Positions 17,479-29,484 are shown, counted from the stretch's first letter. The stretch is 64,000 nt of DNA from Bradyrhizobium lablabi (GCF_900141755.1 NZ_LT670844.1:3844001-3908000), one strand, 5' to 3'. A program made the numbers and translations. Notes: generated by a model not told the origin, from the sequence alone.

Positions 17479-17649
17479 ATGCTTTACGGAATCATCACGG
17501 CGGCGCATCGAATCGCCATTTCAAACGATGCCTCATTGGACGCTTGGGATTATCACGCTTGGGATTATGACCCCTTGGATTTTGTCGCCCTGGACGCCGC
17601 CTGCGCGCGGCCTCGCGCGCGGGCTCCGGATAGGCCGAGTACGCGCTGA
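17479..17649 (+). CDS. Putative small protein / leader ORF upstream of dnaA
   Basis: A 56-codon frame whose ATG at 17479 is preceded by an excellent ribosome site (GAGGGGGAGG, then 4 nt). The product starts with a hydrophobic LYGIITAAH, then holds the tandem DAWDYHAWDYDPLD produced by a 15-bp direct repeat of CGCTTGGGATTAT, and ends in an arginine/proline tail. It ends 169 bp before dnaA. No family is recognised. It could be a real small protein, a regulatory leader peptide, or a chance frame with a lucky ribosome site; comparison between relatives is needed to choose. Confidence 0.35.
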   Translation: MLYGIITAAHRIAISNDASLDAWDYHAWDYDPLDFVALDAACARPRARAPDRPSTR

Positions 17650-17818
17650 CCTCGCGGTCGCTTCTTTTCCAACCTGATTGATCTGTGGCGCGGCATCTCG
17701 CCGAACGGCCGGTCTTTGGCTGGAGTTGAAGCTTCCCTTGAGGTCGCGCCGAGCGGAGCACACGCCGCCCGGCGATTCGTCAGGCAACGTCACTCGTTTT
17801 AGAAAAGTCTTCAGGACA

Positions 17819-19249
17819 ATGACAAATATCGAACAGGATCGCTGGTCACGCGTGAAGGGTCGGCTGCGCTCGAGCGTCGGAGAAGACGTCTACACCAGCT
17901 GGTTCGCGCGAATGGATTTGGAGAGCGTCGAGCAGGAAAGCGTCCGCCTTTCGGTTCCGACGCGGTTTCTCAAGAGCTGGATCCAGGCGCATTACGCCGA
18001 GCGGGTTCTGACCTGCTGGCAGGCCGAGATGCCGGAAGTGCATCGCATCGACTTGACCGTGCGCACCGCGATGCGATGCGCCGCGCCGGCCAAGGAGGCG
18101 ATAGCGCCGGTCGACGCGCGCCGCACTGAGCGCGCGGACGGCCGTCCCGCGCCCGAACTGCGCGCGACCGCGATCGCGCCGGTATCGGCAAGCCACGACG
18201 CGCTCGGCGGCTCGCCGCTCGATCCGCGCCTGACCTTTGGCAGCTTTGTCATCGGCCGCTCCAATACGCTCGCGCATGCGGCGGCGCGCCAGGTTGCGGA
18301 AGGCCGGCGCGGCGATGCCGTGATGTTCAATCCGCTTTACATCCACGCCGGCGTCGGCCTCGGCAAGACCCATTTGCTGCAGGCCGTGACCTGGGCCGGC
18401 AATTCGGGCAGCGAACGCAAGGTGCTCTATCTGACCGCCGAAAAGTTCATGTACGGCTTTGTCGCGGCGCTGAAGACCCAGACCGCGCTGGCCTTCAAGG
18501 AAGCATTGCGCGGCATCGACGTGCTTGTCATCGACGATCTGCAATTCCTGCAGGGAAAGTCGACCCAGGCGGAATTTTGCCACACGCTCAATGCGCTGAT
18601 CGACGCCGGCCGCCAAGTGGTGATCGCCGCCGATCGTCCGCCGTCGGACCTCGAGAGCCTCGACGACCGCGTGCGCTCGCGGCTGGCCGGTGGCCTCGTG
18701 GTCGAGATGGGATCGCTTGGCGAGGAATTGCGGCTTGGCATCCTCAAATCTCGCGTTGCCGCCGCGCGCGCCCATCATGCAAGCTTCGACGTGCCGGAGC
18801 CGGTGCTGGATTATCTGGCGCGAACCATCACCCATAATGGCCGCGACCTCGAAGGCGCCATCAATCGCCTGCTCGCGCACTCAAAGCTCAACGCCCAGCC
18901 GGTGACCCTGGAGATGGCCGAGCGCGAAGTGCGCGACCTGATCCGCCCGCAGGAACCGAAGCGGATCAAGATCGAGGACATTCAGCGGGTGGTGGCGCGG
19001 CAGTATAATGTCAGCCGCTCCGACTTGCTGTCCTCGCGCCGCACCGCCAACGTGGTGCGCCCGCGCCAGGTCGCGATGTATCTGGCCAAGACGCTGACCC
19101 TGCGTTCGCTGCCGGAGATCGGCCGCCGCTTCGGCGGACGCGATCACACCACGGTCTTGCACGCGGTGCGCAAGATCGAGGCGCTGGTGGCCAAGGATAC
19201 CGCGCTCTCCGAAGAGGTCGAATCGCTCAAGCGCCAGCTGCAGGAATAG
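17819..19249 (+). CDS. dnaA: Chromosomal replication initiator DnaA
   Basis: A 476-residue AAA+ initiator that binds DnaA boxes and opens the origin. Domain I ([20 protein letters not shown]) is at the N-terminus; a variable linker covers about residues 90-135; the AAA+ domain has Walker [12 protein letters not shown] near 177 and Walker [11 protein letters not shown] near 234; the C-terminal helix-turn-helix ends with the signature [12 protein letters not shown] near 440. I set the start at the ATG at 17819 (MTNIEQDRW), matching the family N-terminus; AGGA lies only 2 nt upstream, so initiation may be modest. The frame upstream to 17678 is not protein-like. Confidence 0.97.
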   Translation: MTNIEQDRWSRVKGRLRSSVGEDVYTSWFARMDLESVEQESVRLSVPTRFLKSWIQAHYAERVLTCWQAEMPEVHRIDLTVRTAMRCAAPAKEAIAPVDARRTERADGRPAPELRATAIAPVSASHDALGGSPLDPRLTFGSFVIGRSNTLAHAAARQVAEGRRGDAVMFNPLYIHAGVGLGKTHLLQAVTWAGNSGSERKVLYLTAEKFMYGFVAALKTQTALAFKEALRGIDVLVIDDLQFLQGKSTQAEFCHTLNALIDAGRQVVIAADRPPSDLESLDDRVRSRLAGGLVVEMGSLGEELRLGILKSRVAAARAHHASFDVPEPVLDYLARTITHNGRDLEGAINRLLAHSKLNAQPVTLEMAEREVRDLIRPQEPKRIKIEDIQRVVARQYNVSRSDLLSSRRTANVVRPRQVAMYLAKTLTLRSLPEIGRRFGGRDHTTVLHAVRKIEALVAKDTALSEEVESLKRQLQE

Positions 19250-19263
19250 GCGGTTCCGCTCTT

Positions 19264-19411
19264 GGTCGTCCCGGCCTTGCGCCGGGACCCCTAGCGTGAG
19301 CGCATTTGCGCTCATCGCGGCGCCGCGGCCCAGCGTTAGGCACGATGGTAGACGGCGTCTGTTCCAACAAACGCCTGTGGTTGTGGGTCCTGCTTTCGCA
19401 GGGACGACTTG
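19264..19411. repeat. Palindromic repeat, family E (GTCGTCCC type), inverted copy
   Basis: It begins GTCGTCCCGG and ends CAGGGACGAC. The internal block ACAAACGCCTGTGGTTGTGGG is the reverse complement, with small changes, of a block in the copies at 46615-46763 and 47880-47997. It separates dnaA from dnaN. The remainder of the gap up to 19608 holds the dnaN upstream region, including a hairpin GGGGAACGGC...GCCGTTTCCC near 19440-19461. Confidence 0.75.
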
Positions 19412-19608
19412 GGACCGTTGAATTTTAACCTGAAAACGTGGGGAACGGCCCGCCGTTTCCCTTGCGCTAGCGCCCCATCCGCGCCACCTTGCGGTCCCCC
19501 TAAGGGTTTGATCAAGTCCAGCCTTGATCGGGCCTTTCGGGCCTCATGCCGCGGCGCGCCTTTCGGGCCGCCCGGCTTTTCCATCTTAGGGATCAGGCGG
19601 GTATTGCT

Positions 19609-20727
19609 ATGAAGGTTACCGTCGAACGCGCGCAACTCTTGAAATCGCTGGGCCACGTCCATCGCGTGGTCGAGCGCCGCAACACCATTCCGATCCTCGG
19701 CAACGTGCTGGTCCGCGCCGAAAATGCGCGGCTGTCGCTCAAAGCCACCGACCTCGACCTCGAAGTGACCGAGACGCTGCCGGCGGAAGCCGCAAGCGGC
19801 GGCTCGACCACGGTGCCGGCGCATATGTTCTACGACATCGTGCGCAAGCTGCCGGACGGCGCGCAGATCGTGCTGGAAGGCGACGGCGACCGCTCGGTGC
19901 TGGCGATCCGCGCCGGACGGTCGCGCTTCACCCTGCAGACGCTGCCCGAGAACGACTTTCCCGACCTTGCCGCCGGCGACATGACGCATTCGTTCACGCT
20001 TGCCGCCTCCGACATGAAGCGGCTGATCGACCGCACGCAGTTTGCGATCTCGACCGAGGAGACCCGTTACTATCTCAACGGCATCTATCTCCACACCGCG
20101 GGGACCGCCAAGGCCGCGACCTTGCGCGCGGTCGCAACCGACGGGCATCGTCTGGCGCAGATCGACCTGGTTTTGCCGAAAGGCGCCGCCGGCATGCCCG
20201 GCGTGATCGTGCCGCGCAAGACCGTCGGCGAAGTGCAGCGGCTGATCGAGGACAACGAAGCCGAAGTCAAAATCGAGCTGTCGCAGGGAAAAATCCGCTT
20301 CACCATTGGCGATGTGGTGCTGACCTCGAAGCTGATCGACGGCACCTTTCCGGATTACGGCCGCGTGATCCCGCAGAACAACGACAAGGAACTGATCGTC
20401 GACAAGAAGGATTTCGAGGCCGCGGTCGACCGCGTCTCGACGATTTCGAGCGAGCGCGGCCGCGCGGTGAAACTGGCGCTATCGGCGGGAAAGCTGGTGC
20501 TGTCGGTGACCAACCCGGATTCCGGCAGCGCCACCGAAGAGCTCGAAGTCGAATACGCCTCCGACGCGCTCGATATCGGCTTCAACTCCCGCTATCTCCT
20601 GGACATCGCCGCCCAGATCGAGGGCGAGGTCGCGGTGCTCAAACTGGCCGATCCCGGTTCGCCGACGCTCGTGCAGGACAAGGAATCCAAAGGCGCGCTC
20701 TACGTGCTGATGCCGATGCGGGTGTAG
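19609..20727 (+). CDS. dnaN: DNA polymerase III beta subunit (sliding clamp)
   Basis: A 372-residue clamp that encircles DNA as a dimer and tethers polymerase III and repair polymerases. Three repeated clamp domains are visible: the N-terminal MKVTVERAQLLKSL...RRNTIPILGNVL, a middle domain with IDRTQFAISTEETRYYLNGI and ATDGHRLAQ, and the C-terminal domain that ends with the standard LYVLMPMRV. Length is normal. The ATG at 19609 gives the usual N-terminus, with a purine-rich AGGCGGG upstream. It is separated from dnaA by a repeat-filled gap of 359 bp and from recF by 163 bp, so it likely has its own promoter. Confidence 0.98.
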   Translation: MKVTVERAQLLKSLGHVHRVVERRNTIPILGNVLVRAENARLSLKATDLDLEVTETLPAEAASGGSTTVPAHMFYDIVRKLPDGAQIVLEGDGDRSVLAIRAGRSRFTLQTLPENDFPDLAAGDMTHSFTLAASDMKRLIDRTQFAISTEETRYYLNGIYLHTAGTAKAATLRAVATDGHRLAQIDLVLPKGAAGMPGVIVPRKTVGEVQRLIEDNEAEVKIELSQGKIRFTIGDVVLTSKLIDGTFPDYGRVIPQNNDKELIVDKKDFEAAVDRVSTISSERGRAVKLALSAGKLVLSVTNPDSGSATEELEVEYASDALDIGFNSRYLLDIAAQIEGEVAVLKLADPGSPTLVQDKESKGALYVLMPMRV

Positions 20728-20733
20728 CGCGGC

Positions 20734-20831
20734 CGTCATGCCCGCGAAAGCGGGTATCCAGTAATCACCGGCGCGCATGAAGTCATAAGCGGCGCGGCGT
20801 ACTGGATCATCCGCTTTCGCGGATGATGACG
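20734..20831. repeat. Palindromic repeat, family F (copy 2)
   Basis: CGTCATGCCCGCGAAAGCGGG at the left and CCGCTTTCGCGGATGATGACG at the right are near-inverted; TATCCAGTA and TACTGGAT pair inside. It is related to 1-138 and lies between dnaN and recF. Confidence 0.8.
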
Positions 20832-20890
20832 ATAGAAGTCGAGGCGGCATTCGGGACGTTTGCACGCCCGGCAATGACAGATTAGACCCC

Positions 20891-22027
20891 ATGACCGCCT
20901 CGCGCATTCATCGCCTGACCCTCACGCACTTCCGCAATTATCGCGCCGCGCAGCTTGAGGCGCGGGGCGATGTGGTGGTGCTGGTCGGGCCGAACGGGGC
21001 GGGAAAGACCAACTGCATCGAGGCGGTCTCGTTCCTGTCGCCGGGGCGCGGCTTGCGGCGGGCGACGCTCGAGGATGTCGCCGACAATCAGGGTGACGGC
21101 TCCTGGGCGGTGTCCGCCGAGGTCGAGGGCGCCCTGGGGCTTGCTACGCTCGGCACCGGCATCGATGCGCCGGGCGCTGATACCCAAGCCACCAGCCGGC
21201 GCTGCCGGATCGACCGCGAACCGGTCAGCTCAGTGACCGCGTTCGGCGATCATTTGCGCATGGTGTGGCTGACGCCTGCGATGGACGGGCTGTTTCTAGG
21301 CGCGGCATCGGAGCGGCGGCGGTTCTTCGACCGCCTGGTGCTGGCGATCGACAGCGAGCATACGAGCCGCGTCTCGGCGCTCGATCGAAGCCTGCGCTCG
21401 CGCAACCGCCTGCTGGAAGTGCGCAATTACGATGACCATTGGTGCGACGCGATCGAACGCGAAACCGCCGAACTCGCGGTCGCGGTGGCGGCGACCCGCG
21501 GCCAGACCGCCACAAAACTCGCGGCGATGCTGCGCGCGCGCGGTGCATCGGCCTTTCCATCCGCCCACATCATGCTCGACGGCTGGATGGAGAACGCCCT
21601 GCTCACCGAACCCGCCACCGCGGTTGAAGATCGCTACCGGCAGATTTTGCGCGAGGGCCGCGCGCGCGACGCCGCCGCCGGCCGCACGCTCGACGGCCCG
21701 CATCTGACCGATCTGCAGGTAATCTACGCGCCGAAGAACATGCCGGCGCGCGATGCCTCGACCGGCGAACAGAAGGCGCTGCTGATCGGGCTCGTGCTGG
21801 CCCATGCCACCCTGGTCGCCGAGATGACGGGGATCACGCCGCTATTGCTGCTCGACGAAGTGGTGGCGCATCTTGATCCCTCCAGGCGCCACGCCCTGTT
21901 CGCCGAGCTGACAAAACTCGGCGCGCAGGTCTGGATGACCGGCGCCGATCCCGCGGCGTTTGCCGGCATCGGCGCGGCAGGCGAGATATTTGACGTCGAT
22001 TCCGGCCGCATCGGCCGCCGCGCCTGA
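20891..22027 (+). CDS. recF: DNA replication and repair protein RecF
   Basis: A 378-residue SMC-like ATPase that helps load RecA at gapped DNA through RecOR. It opens with RIHRLTLTHFRNY, has Walker A GPNGAGKT at residues 33-40, the ABC signature-like STGEQKALLIGL near 297, and Walker B LLLLDEVVAHLD near 316. Length and domain order match RecF. A run of arginine-rich helices (SERRRFFDRLV) is in the middle, as expected. The ATG at 20891 has no strong ribosome site, suggesting low expression. It follows dnaN on the same strand, the conserved order. Confidence 0.97.
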   Translation: MTASRIHRLTLTHFRNYRAAQLEARGDVVVLVGPNGAGKTNCIEAVSFLSPGRGLRRATLEDVADNQGDGSWAVSAEVEGALGLATLGTGIDAPGADTQATSRRCRIDREPVSSVTAFGDHLRMVWLTPAMDGLFLGAASERRRFFDRLVLAIDSEHTSRVSALDRSLRSRNRLLEVRNYDDHWCDAIERETAELAVAVAATRGQTATKLAAMLRARGASAFPSAHIMLDGWMENALLTEPATAVEDRYRQILREGRARDAAAGRTLDGPHLTDLQVIYAPKNMPARDASTGEQKALLIGLVLAHATLVAEMTGITPLLLLDEVVAHLDPSRRHALFAELTKLGAQVWMTGADPAAFAGIGAAGEIFDVDSGRIGRRA

Positions 22028-22157
22028 GCCCATGGCGCAAGCCGGTTTGAACCAAACCCGCATTTGGCGCGACTAGATTTCCAAAGCCGCGCCCACTCGC
22101 CGCCGCCATCGCTGCCGCGCGACGATCTCAGGCGTCGGCAACTACCGGAGATCACCA

Positions 22158-22886
22158 ATGTTTGGAACGTCGCGCGGGGCACGGGCCCCGGCAAGAAAAG
22201 CGCTGCTGGCCCTCGCCTTCGCGCTGGCCGTGGCCGCGTCGATCGCGGCGTTCACCGCCATGCAGATGGGCCCGCTCGAAGCCGAGCCGGACTCCGTCTT
22301 GCCGGTGCCGAAGAGTTATATCTTTAGCTCGCTTGAGGACCATGTAGGGGCCGACAAGGCACCGTACCGCCTCGAACTCGACGCGCGCGTACCCGCCGGC
22401 CTCAATTCGGTACTGGCCTTCTATCGCGCCGAACTCGGCAAGCGCGGATGGCAGGAAGCCTCCGAGCACGCCGTGATCAAGCCGGACCAGGTGCTGCTTG
22501 CGTTTTCCTCGCCCGACGGGCTGGCGGTGCTGAAACTCGGCCGCAGCAATGGCCAGACGACGATCAACCTCGTGCAGAAGATTCCGGCCGCGGCCGCGAA
22601 AGCGGGCGTGCTGCCGAAGCCCGGTCAGGCAAACCTGTCGTTCATGAATGCCAGCCAAAGCGATGCCACGCTCACGATCAACGAACAGACCTTCCGGATC
22701 GCCGCCGGCAGCGGTGTACTGCCGGCCGCGGCACCGACGCTCGGTCTGCCGCCCGGCAAATACCGCTATTCGCTGGAGGTCGCGAACGGCCCGGTGCAAA
22801 ACAATGAGATCGAGCTGACCGCCGATGACAACACGGGTCTGACGATCGGCGCGAGCGGACAGGTCACGCTGCAGCAGGCATATTGA
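22158..22886 (+). CDS. Membrane-anchored or secreted protein of unknown function
   Basis: A 242-residue protein with a single hydrophobic segment near residues 15-33 (ALLALAFALAVAASIAAFTA) after a basic N-terminus, thus a signal anchor or signal peptide. The exported part contains YRLELDARVPAGLNSVLAFYRAEL, a pattern of proteins with a short alpha/beta module, and a C-terminal half rich in beta strands (ATLTINEQTFRIAAGSG, GKYRYSLEVANG). No family is recognised. The ATG follows GGAG at 8 nt. It lies between recF and gyrB, in line with them, and is probably conserved in the group. Confidence 0.75.
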   Translation: MFGTSRGARAPARKALLALAFALAVAASIAAFTAMQMGPLEAEPDSVLPVPKSYIFSSLEDHVGADKAPYRLELDARVPAGLNSVLAFYRAELGKRGWQEASEHAVIKPDQVLLAFSSPDGLAVLKLGRSNGQTTINLVQKIPAAAAKAGVLPKPGQANLSFMNASQSDATLTINEQTFRIAAGSGVLPAAAPTLGLPPGKYRYSLEVANGPVQNNEIELTADDNTGLTIGASGQVTLQQAY

Positions 22887-22953
22887 GGCGACAGGATGCA
22901 GGCCAGATCGCCCGCCGTCCCTGAGGGCTGTGCGGGTGTGAGGCCGGAGGATG

Positions 22954-24846
22954 TCACTGCGTCGCGTTCGACGATCGCGGCGCCTGCCCGCCAAGCACCT
23001 GATCGATGACGGATTGGATCAGAAACACCGATCCCTTTTCGGTCAGGTGGACCTGATCGCTCGCGGTGATATCGCGGGCTTCATCGCCGACCCGCGTCAG
23101 ACAGCCCTCCGCGCTGCACATGACATCCCACACCGAAATGAATTCGGCGCCGAGCGGCTCCAGTTTTGCGCGCAACTTCGCATCCGACCCATCGTGGTCC
23201 GCGTCACCAAGACGCTCCGGAATCAGCCGGTGATGCAACATGAAATAGCGCAATACCTCATTCGGCAGTCCGCGTTTCCACCACGGCACCGAACCCAGAA
23301 CGACGACACGGGCATTGGTCTCTTTCTTCAGCGCCGCCACGGTCGCGGCCATGCCATCGAGATATTGCGACCAGGTGGAGTGCAACAGCACGATCTCTGG
23401 CCTGAGCTCACGGGCGAGCGACAACACCTGTTCGTTGATCGCGCGGCAGTTCGGCGCGTCCGGCATATCGGTGTTGAGCGCCGGCACGCAGGAACTGGAG
23501 GTGAACTGGGCGATGCCGAAGCCGCGCTTTTGCTGGGCGCTGCGCAAGCCGGGCAACAGTGCGCCGGCGGTGGAATCGCCCCAGACCAGAATCAGCGGGC
23601 GCCGGTTTCGATCGACACAGTCGTCGGCGAACGAGGTTTCATGGCCGAGATCGAGCAGACATTGATGAAAGCGCCATTTTGAGGAATCGCTCTGCACATC
23701 CGCCATCTCGCGGATCTCAGGCGGCAGCCGGAAGCCAAAACCCCGGCCCTGAACGACCATGGCACCCGAGACCGCTATCAGCGCCATCGCGGTGCTGAGC
23801 GAGGCGATCTTGAGCGGACTTGGGCGGCCAAACCGGATTGGCTTTTCGACCCATCGATAGGTGAGCCAGGCCAGCACCGTGCTCAGGCCCAGGATCAGTT
23901 CGCCATCGAGCGGCGTCAGCGGCTCGAATTTGATGATCCCGTAAAACACCAGTAGCGGCCAATGCCAGAGATAGAGCGGATAGCTGATCTCTCCGATCCA
24001 AACCAGCAGCGGGTTAGCCAACAGATACCGGCAGCCCCACGCCGCTGGCGAAGACAACACGAGCACGGAGCCAGCGACCGGCAGGGCCGCCCACCAGCCC
24101 GGAAATGCGCTTTTGGTATTGAGCACGACGGCCGCCGTCGCAATCAGCGCCGTCCCGGCAAAGGCGCGCAAATTGCTCGCCGCATCGGTTTGGCTGAAAT
24201 AGCTCCAGCCGCAGGCCAAGACCGCGCCGGCCAGCAATTCGAAGGCGCGGGTGAAGGGCAGATAGAAGGTCGCGACCGGAGAAGAGCCGATCAGCGCCAC
24301 ATTGAGCAGGAACGACGCGACGCCGAGGACCGCCGCGGTCATCAGGATGTTCAGGCGCAGCCGCGCGGCCAGCATCAGGATCAGCGGCCAGACCAGGTAG
24401 AATTGCTCCTCGATGCCGAGCGACCACAGATGCAGCAGCGGCTTTTTGGCGGATTCGACGTCGAAATAACCGGACTGCAGCAGCAGGGCGAAATTTGCAA
24501 AAAACGCCGCGCTGGCAAAGACGTCGGCGCTCAACTGCGCATAGGCCGAAGGCAGCATCCACAGCCAGCCCAGCACCAGGGTCGCTGTGAGCACCACGAT
24601 CAGGGCCGGGAAAATCCGCCTGATCCTGCGGGCATAGAAGGTAAGCAAGCTGAAGCGCTGTTGATCGAGCTCGCGCGCGACAATGCCGGTGATCAGAAAG
24701 CCGGAAATCACGAAGAAAATATCGACGCCGATGAAGCCGCCCGGCAGCGCTTCCGGGAAGGCGTGAAAATTCATCACCAGCATCACGGCGACGGCCCGCA
24801 GGCCGTCGATGTCGGGCCGATGTCGGTCAGAGGGCGTGGACAACAT
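22954..24846 (-). CDS. Acyltransferase 3 family protein with C-terminal SGNH domain (OafA/YrhL-like)
   Basis: A 630-residue membrane enzyme that transfers O-acyl groups to surface glycans. The N-terminal acyltransferase-3 domain starts with RPDIDGLRAVAVMLV and contains the conserved GGFIGVDIFFVISGFLIT, with about ten membrane helices to residue 370. The C-terminal periplasmic SGNH hydrolase-like domain has VWGDSTAGALLPGL near 420 and DQVHLTEKGS near the end, giving the serine and the DxxH pair. I chose the ATG at 24844-24846 (MLSTPSDRHRPDID); an upstream start at 24924 would add an arginine-rich tail. It is opposite in strand to recF and gyrB. Confidence 0.9.
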   Translation of the reverse strand: MLSTPSDRHRPDIDGLRAVAVMLVMNFHAFPEALPGGFIGVDIFFVISGFLITGIVARELDQQRFSLLTFYARRIRRIFPALIVVLTATLVLGWLWMLPSAYAQLSADVFASAAFFANFALLLQSGYFDVESAKKPLLHLWSLGIEEQFYLVWPLILMLAARLRLNILMTAAVLGVASFLLNVALIGSSPVATFYLPFTRAFELLAGAVLACGWSYFSQTDAASNLRAFAGTALIATAAVVLNTKSAFPGWWAALPVAGSVLVLSSPAAWGCRYLLANPLLVWIGEISYPLYLWHWPLLVFYGIIKFEPLTPLDGELILGLSTVLAWLTYRWVEKPIRFGRPSPLKIASLSTAMALIAVSGAMVVQGRGFGFRLPPEIREMADVQSDSSKWRFHQCLLDLGHETSFADDCVDRNRRPLILVWGDSTAGALLPGLRSAQQKRGFGIAQFTSSSCVPALNTDMPDAPNCRAINEQVLSLARELRPEIVLLHSTWSQYLDGMAATVAALKKETNARVVVLGSVPWWKRGLPNEVLRYFMLHHRLIPERLGDADHDGSDAKLRAKLEPLGAEFISVWDVMCSAEGCLTRVGDEARDITASDQVHLTEKGSVFLIQSVIDQVLGGQAPRSSNATQ

Positions 24847-27609
<2,763 letters not shown>

Positions 27610-27758
27610 TTGATCCGGTTCTTGAAGTAAAACGAGTTGCGGCGTTTTGCCTCCTCGCCCCGTGCAGGAAGACCTTGGCGAGCTTCATACGGGAGGCCCA
27701 CCAGAAGCGCCACTTCCACCGCCATCGTCGTAGCTGACCTTCGCCGCCTTGGCCGCAG

Positions 27759-28028
27759 CTACCGTTGATAATACCCGTGAGAGAGCCGGTCGCGGCTCCT
27801 CCGCGCGAGTTTCAGATTCAAGTCAGGGAAGACGTCGTTCAGCGCGGGGGCGATATCATCGAGCTTTCCGGCCGCTTCTCCGATGGCCTCAGCACATTTG
27901 GACGCGGCGTCCTGCAAAACCGTGCTGAGGAAGAAGCCATCGCGATCCACGCCTTTCAGATGACCTTCCAGGCGCTCGCCCCATGAGACGATATCGGACA
28001 GCCAATCGGAGGCCGAACGCTTGCTCAT
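27759..28028 (-). CDS. HepT-like ribonuclease toxin (DUF86), apparently C-terminally short
   Basis: An 89-residue helical protein. The C-terminus has R79 and H84 in RDRLSHGYY, which is the RX4HXY catalytic motif of HepT toxins, but the chain stops two residues after it, whereas family members usually go on for 20-40 residues. The start at 28026-28028 (MSKRSASDW) overlaps the stop of the upstream nucleotidyltransferase gene by 4 bp, so the two are coupled. HepT is kept inactive by MntA, which adds AMP to the tyrosine of this motif. The short tail may mean truncation or a natural short variant. Confidence 0.65.
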   Translation of the reverse strand: MSKRSASDWLSDIVSWGERLEGHLKGVDRDGFFLSTVLQDAASKCAEAIGEAAGKLDDIAPALNDVFPDLNLKLARRSRDRLSHGYYQR

Positions 28029-28318
28029 GGCACGAGGATGAAATCGGTCTCGGCACGAGCGAGGACGTCGGGCGCCATGAAGCCCTTGGTCAGAATCTCG
28101 ACCTTGCATCCGAGGATGGCCTCAAGCTCCAACTCGACCTGGGCAAGATCGTAGAGCGATGTGCCTGGCGGGGCATCGACAAGGATATCGAGATCGCTCT
28201 TCTCCGTGTCTTCGTTTCTGGAGCTAGATCCGAAAATCCGCGGGTTGCGCATGCGGAAGCGCTCAAGGACCTCACGGACCTCCTCCCGGTGCGCCTGGAG
28301 TGCAATCGACGGCTTCAT
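28025..28318 (-). CDS. MntA-like minimal nucleotidyltransferase (antitoxin of HepT)
   Basis: A 97-residue protein of the minimal nucleotidyltransferase family. G30-S31 in IFGSS followed by SDLDILVD (Asp42 and Asp44) is the GSx10DxD catalytic signature. MntA proteins transfer AMP from ATP to the HepT tyrosine and neutralise the toxin. It is immediately upstream of, and overlaps, the HepT-like gene, the usual order of such pairs. The module lies between gyrB and a secreted-protein gene. The upstream 242 bp to the next gene shows no feature that I can name. Confidence 0.8.
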   Translation of the reverse strand: MKPSIALQAHREEVREVLERFRMRNPRIFGSSSRNEDTEKSDLDILVDAPPGTSLYDLAQVELELEAILGCKVEILTKGFMAPDVLARAETDFILVP

Positions 28319-28560
28319 AACCGATACTCAACCTCAAGACCTATTCGGACACTTTCCTGACTAGGTCCCAGCCAAGAGAGTGGCAAATATAAACAATACC
28401 GCAGCAAATTCCACCAGGTTCCCCGGCATTAACATTTGAAAGCTCCCGCGAGGTCGTCCCGGGACCGCTTTTCCTTCCTCCGTTAACCTTCTCCGCCATT
28501 GCCTCGTCGCCCGCCCTCGTTGGCGCGCCGGGAGTCAGGGAAATGCGTTACCTGACGGTT

Positions 28561-29418
28561 CTATTTGACGCAGCGGCCGGTAGCGCCTGACGCGTCGCCG
28601 CTTTCGAAGGCCCCGGGATTGACCGGCTGACCGTCGAAAAAGATCGACAATTGGTTGGCGATGCCGAACTCCGCCGCGCCGCGGCGCTTCTCGTTCAACA
28701 GCCGCGCGATATTCCATTCGTCATGCGAGCCGTAGCTGAAGGCAACGGAGGCGCGCAGCCCGTAATAATTGCGAAAGGCGGCTTTGTTGACTTTTCCCTG
28801 CTCGAACTCAGCCTTGAATTTAGGATCGCTCACGCTGTGGTCGTCGAAGAAAGCGTCGAGCTTGCCGAGATAGTCGTCGACCTGGTTGCGATCGAGCACC
28901 GGCTGTTTGCCGTCATTGTTCGGCTGCAGGAGATATCTGGAAAAATCCGTCGGGCCGGCAAAATAGAAAAAATCAAAATCCTCGCCGTGACCGCTGCGGC
29001 CCTCGAGGATCTGGGTCCACATATACATGTAATCGGCGCCGCTGCCGCCGCTCATCGCATCGCTTCCCTCGGCGCCCGGGTTGAGAATAAAGACCGAGGA
29101 TGGCCCGAACCGCTTCTCGACATCATCAGCGATCCGCTTGGCGGCTTCCGAATTGATCTGATAGGAGCCGCCGCCGGCAGGCGATAAGGGAATGCTGAGA
29201 TAGCCGACGGCCTTGCCCTTGGCTCTGTTGTCGGCGAGCAACTGGCGCACCCGTGGGACGTTGGCGCTGATCGCTTCGAGATATTTGGTGTTGACGCAGT
29301 AGCAGATATCGAGGGCCGTGCATTTCGTGACCTGGGCCTCCTCGGCGGACATCAGCGCCGGCAGCGCGCAAACCGCCACAACCACTGTGACCGCCATCTT
29401 CCACGCCGACCTCACCAT
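28561..29418 (-). CDS. Secreted protein of unknown function
   Basis: A 285-residue protein with a signal peptide (MAVTVVVAVCALPALMSAEE, cleavage near residue 25). The mature part starts with a cysteine-containing segment (TKCTALDICYCVNTKYLEA) and continues with GKAVGYLSIPLSP, DVEKRFGPSSVFILNPG and FYFAGPTDFSRYLL. The text reads like a nucleotide- or sugar-processing alpha/beta domain, but no family is recognised. The ATG at 29416-29418 follows GGGAGG. It diverges from the DUF2867 gene across a 124-bp gap that holds a small palindrome, so the two may share a regulator. Confidence 0.75.
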   Translation of the reverse strand: MVRSAWKMAVTVVVAVCALPALMSAEEAQVTKCTALDICYCVNTKYLEAISANVPRVRQLLADNRAKGKAVGYLSIPLSPAGGGSYQINSEAAKRIADDVEKRFGPSSVFILNPGAEGSDAMSGGSGADYMYMWTQILEGRSGHGEDFDFFYFAGPTDFSRYLLQPNNDGKQPVLDRNQVDDYLGKLDAFFDDHSVSDPKFKAEFEQGKVNKAAFRNYYGLRASVAFSYGSHDEWNIARLLNEKRRGAAEFGIANQLSIFFDGQPVNPGAFESGDASGATGRCVK

Positions 29419-29460
29419 GTCCGCCTCCCGCGCGTGCCGCCGCTAAGGCCATGGTTGTAT

Positions 29461-29484
29461 CACAAAATTGCGACAACTTTTGTG
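29461..29484. promoter_or_regulatory. Candidate operator in a divergent promoter region
   Basis: CACAAAA and TTTTGTG form a perfect 7-bp inverted repeat with a 10-nt spacer, spaced like two turns of the helix. It is placed between the divergent genes at 28561-29418 and 29543-30016, where a dimeric repressor or activator could act on both. Confidence 0.4.

Noticed and set aside
16849..17508. 219-codon frame on the minus strand upstream of dnaA
   Set aside because: The translated sequence is rich in Arg, Ser and Ala with no domain or good ribosome site, as expected of a chance frame in high-GC non-coding DNA.
16623..17818. Chromosomal origin (oriC) upstream of dnaA
   Set aside because: I found no DnaA boxes close to TTATCCACA and no array of similar 9-mers; the A/T-rich patch alone is not enough. 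In several alphaproteobacteria the origin is elsewhere.
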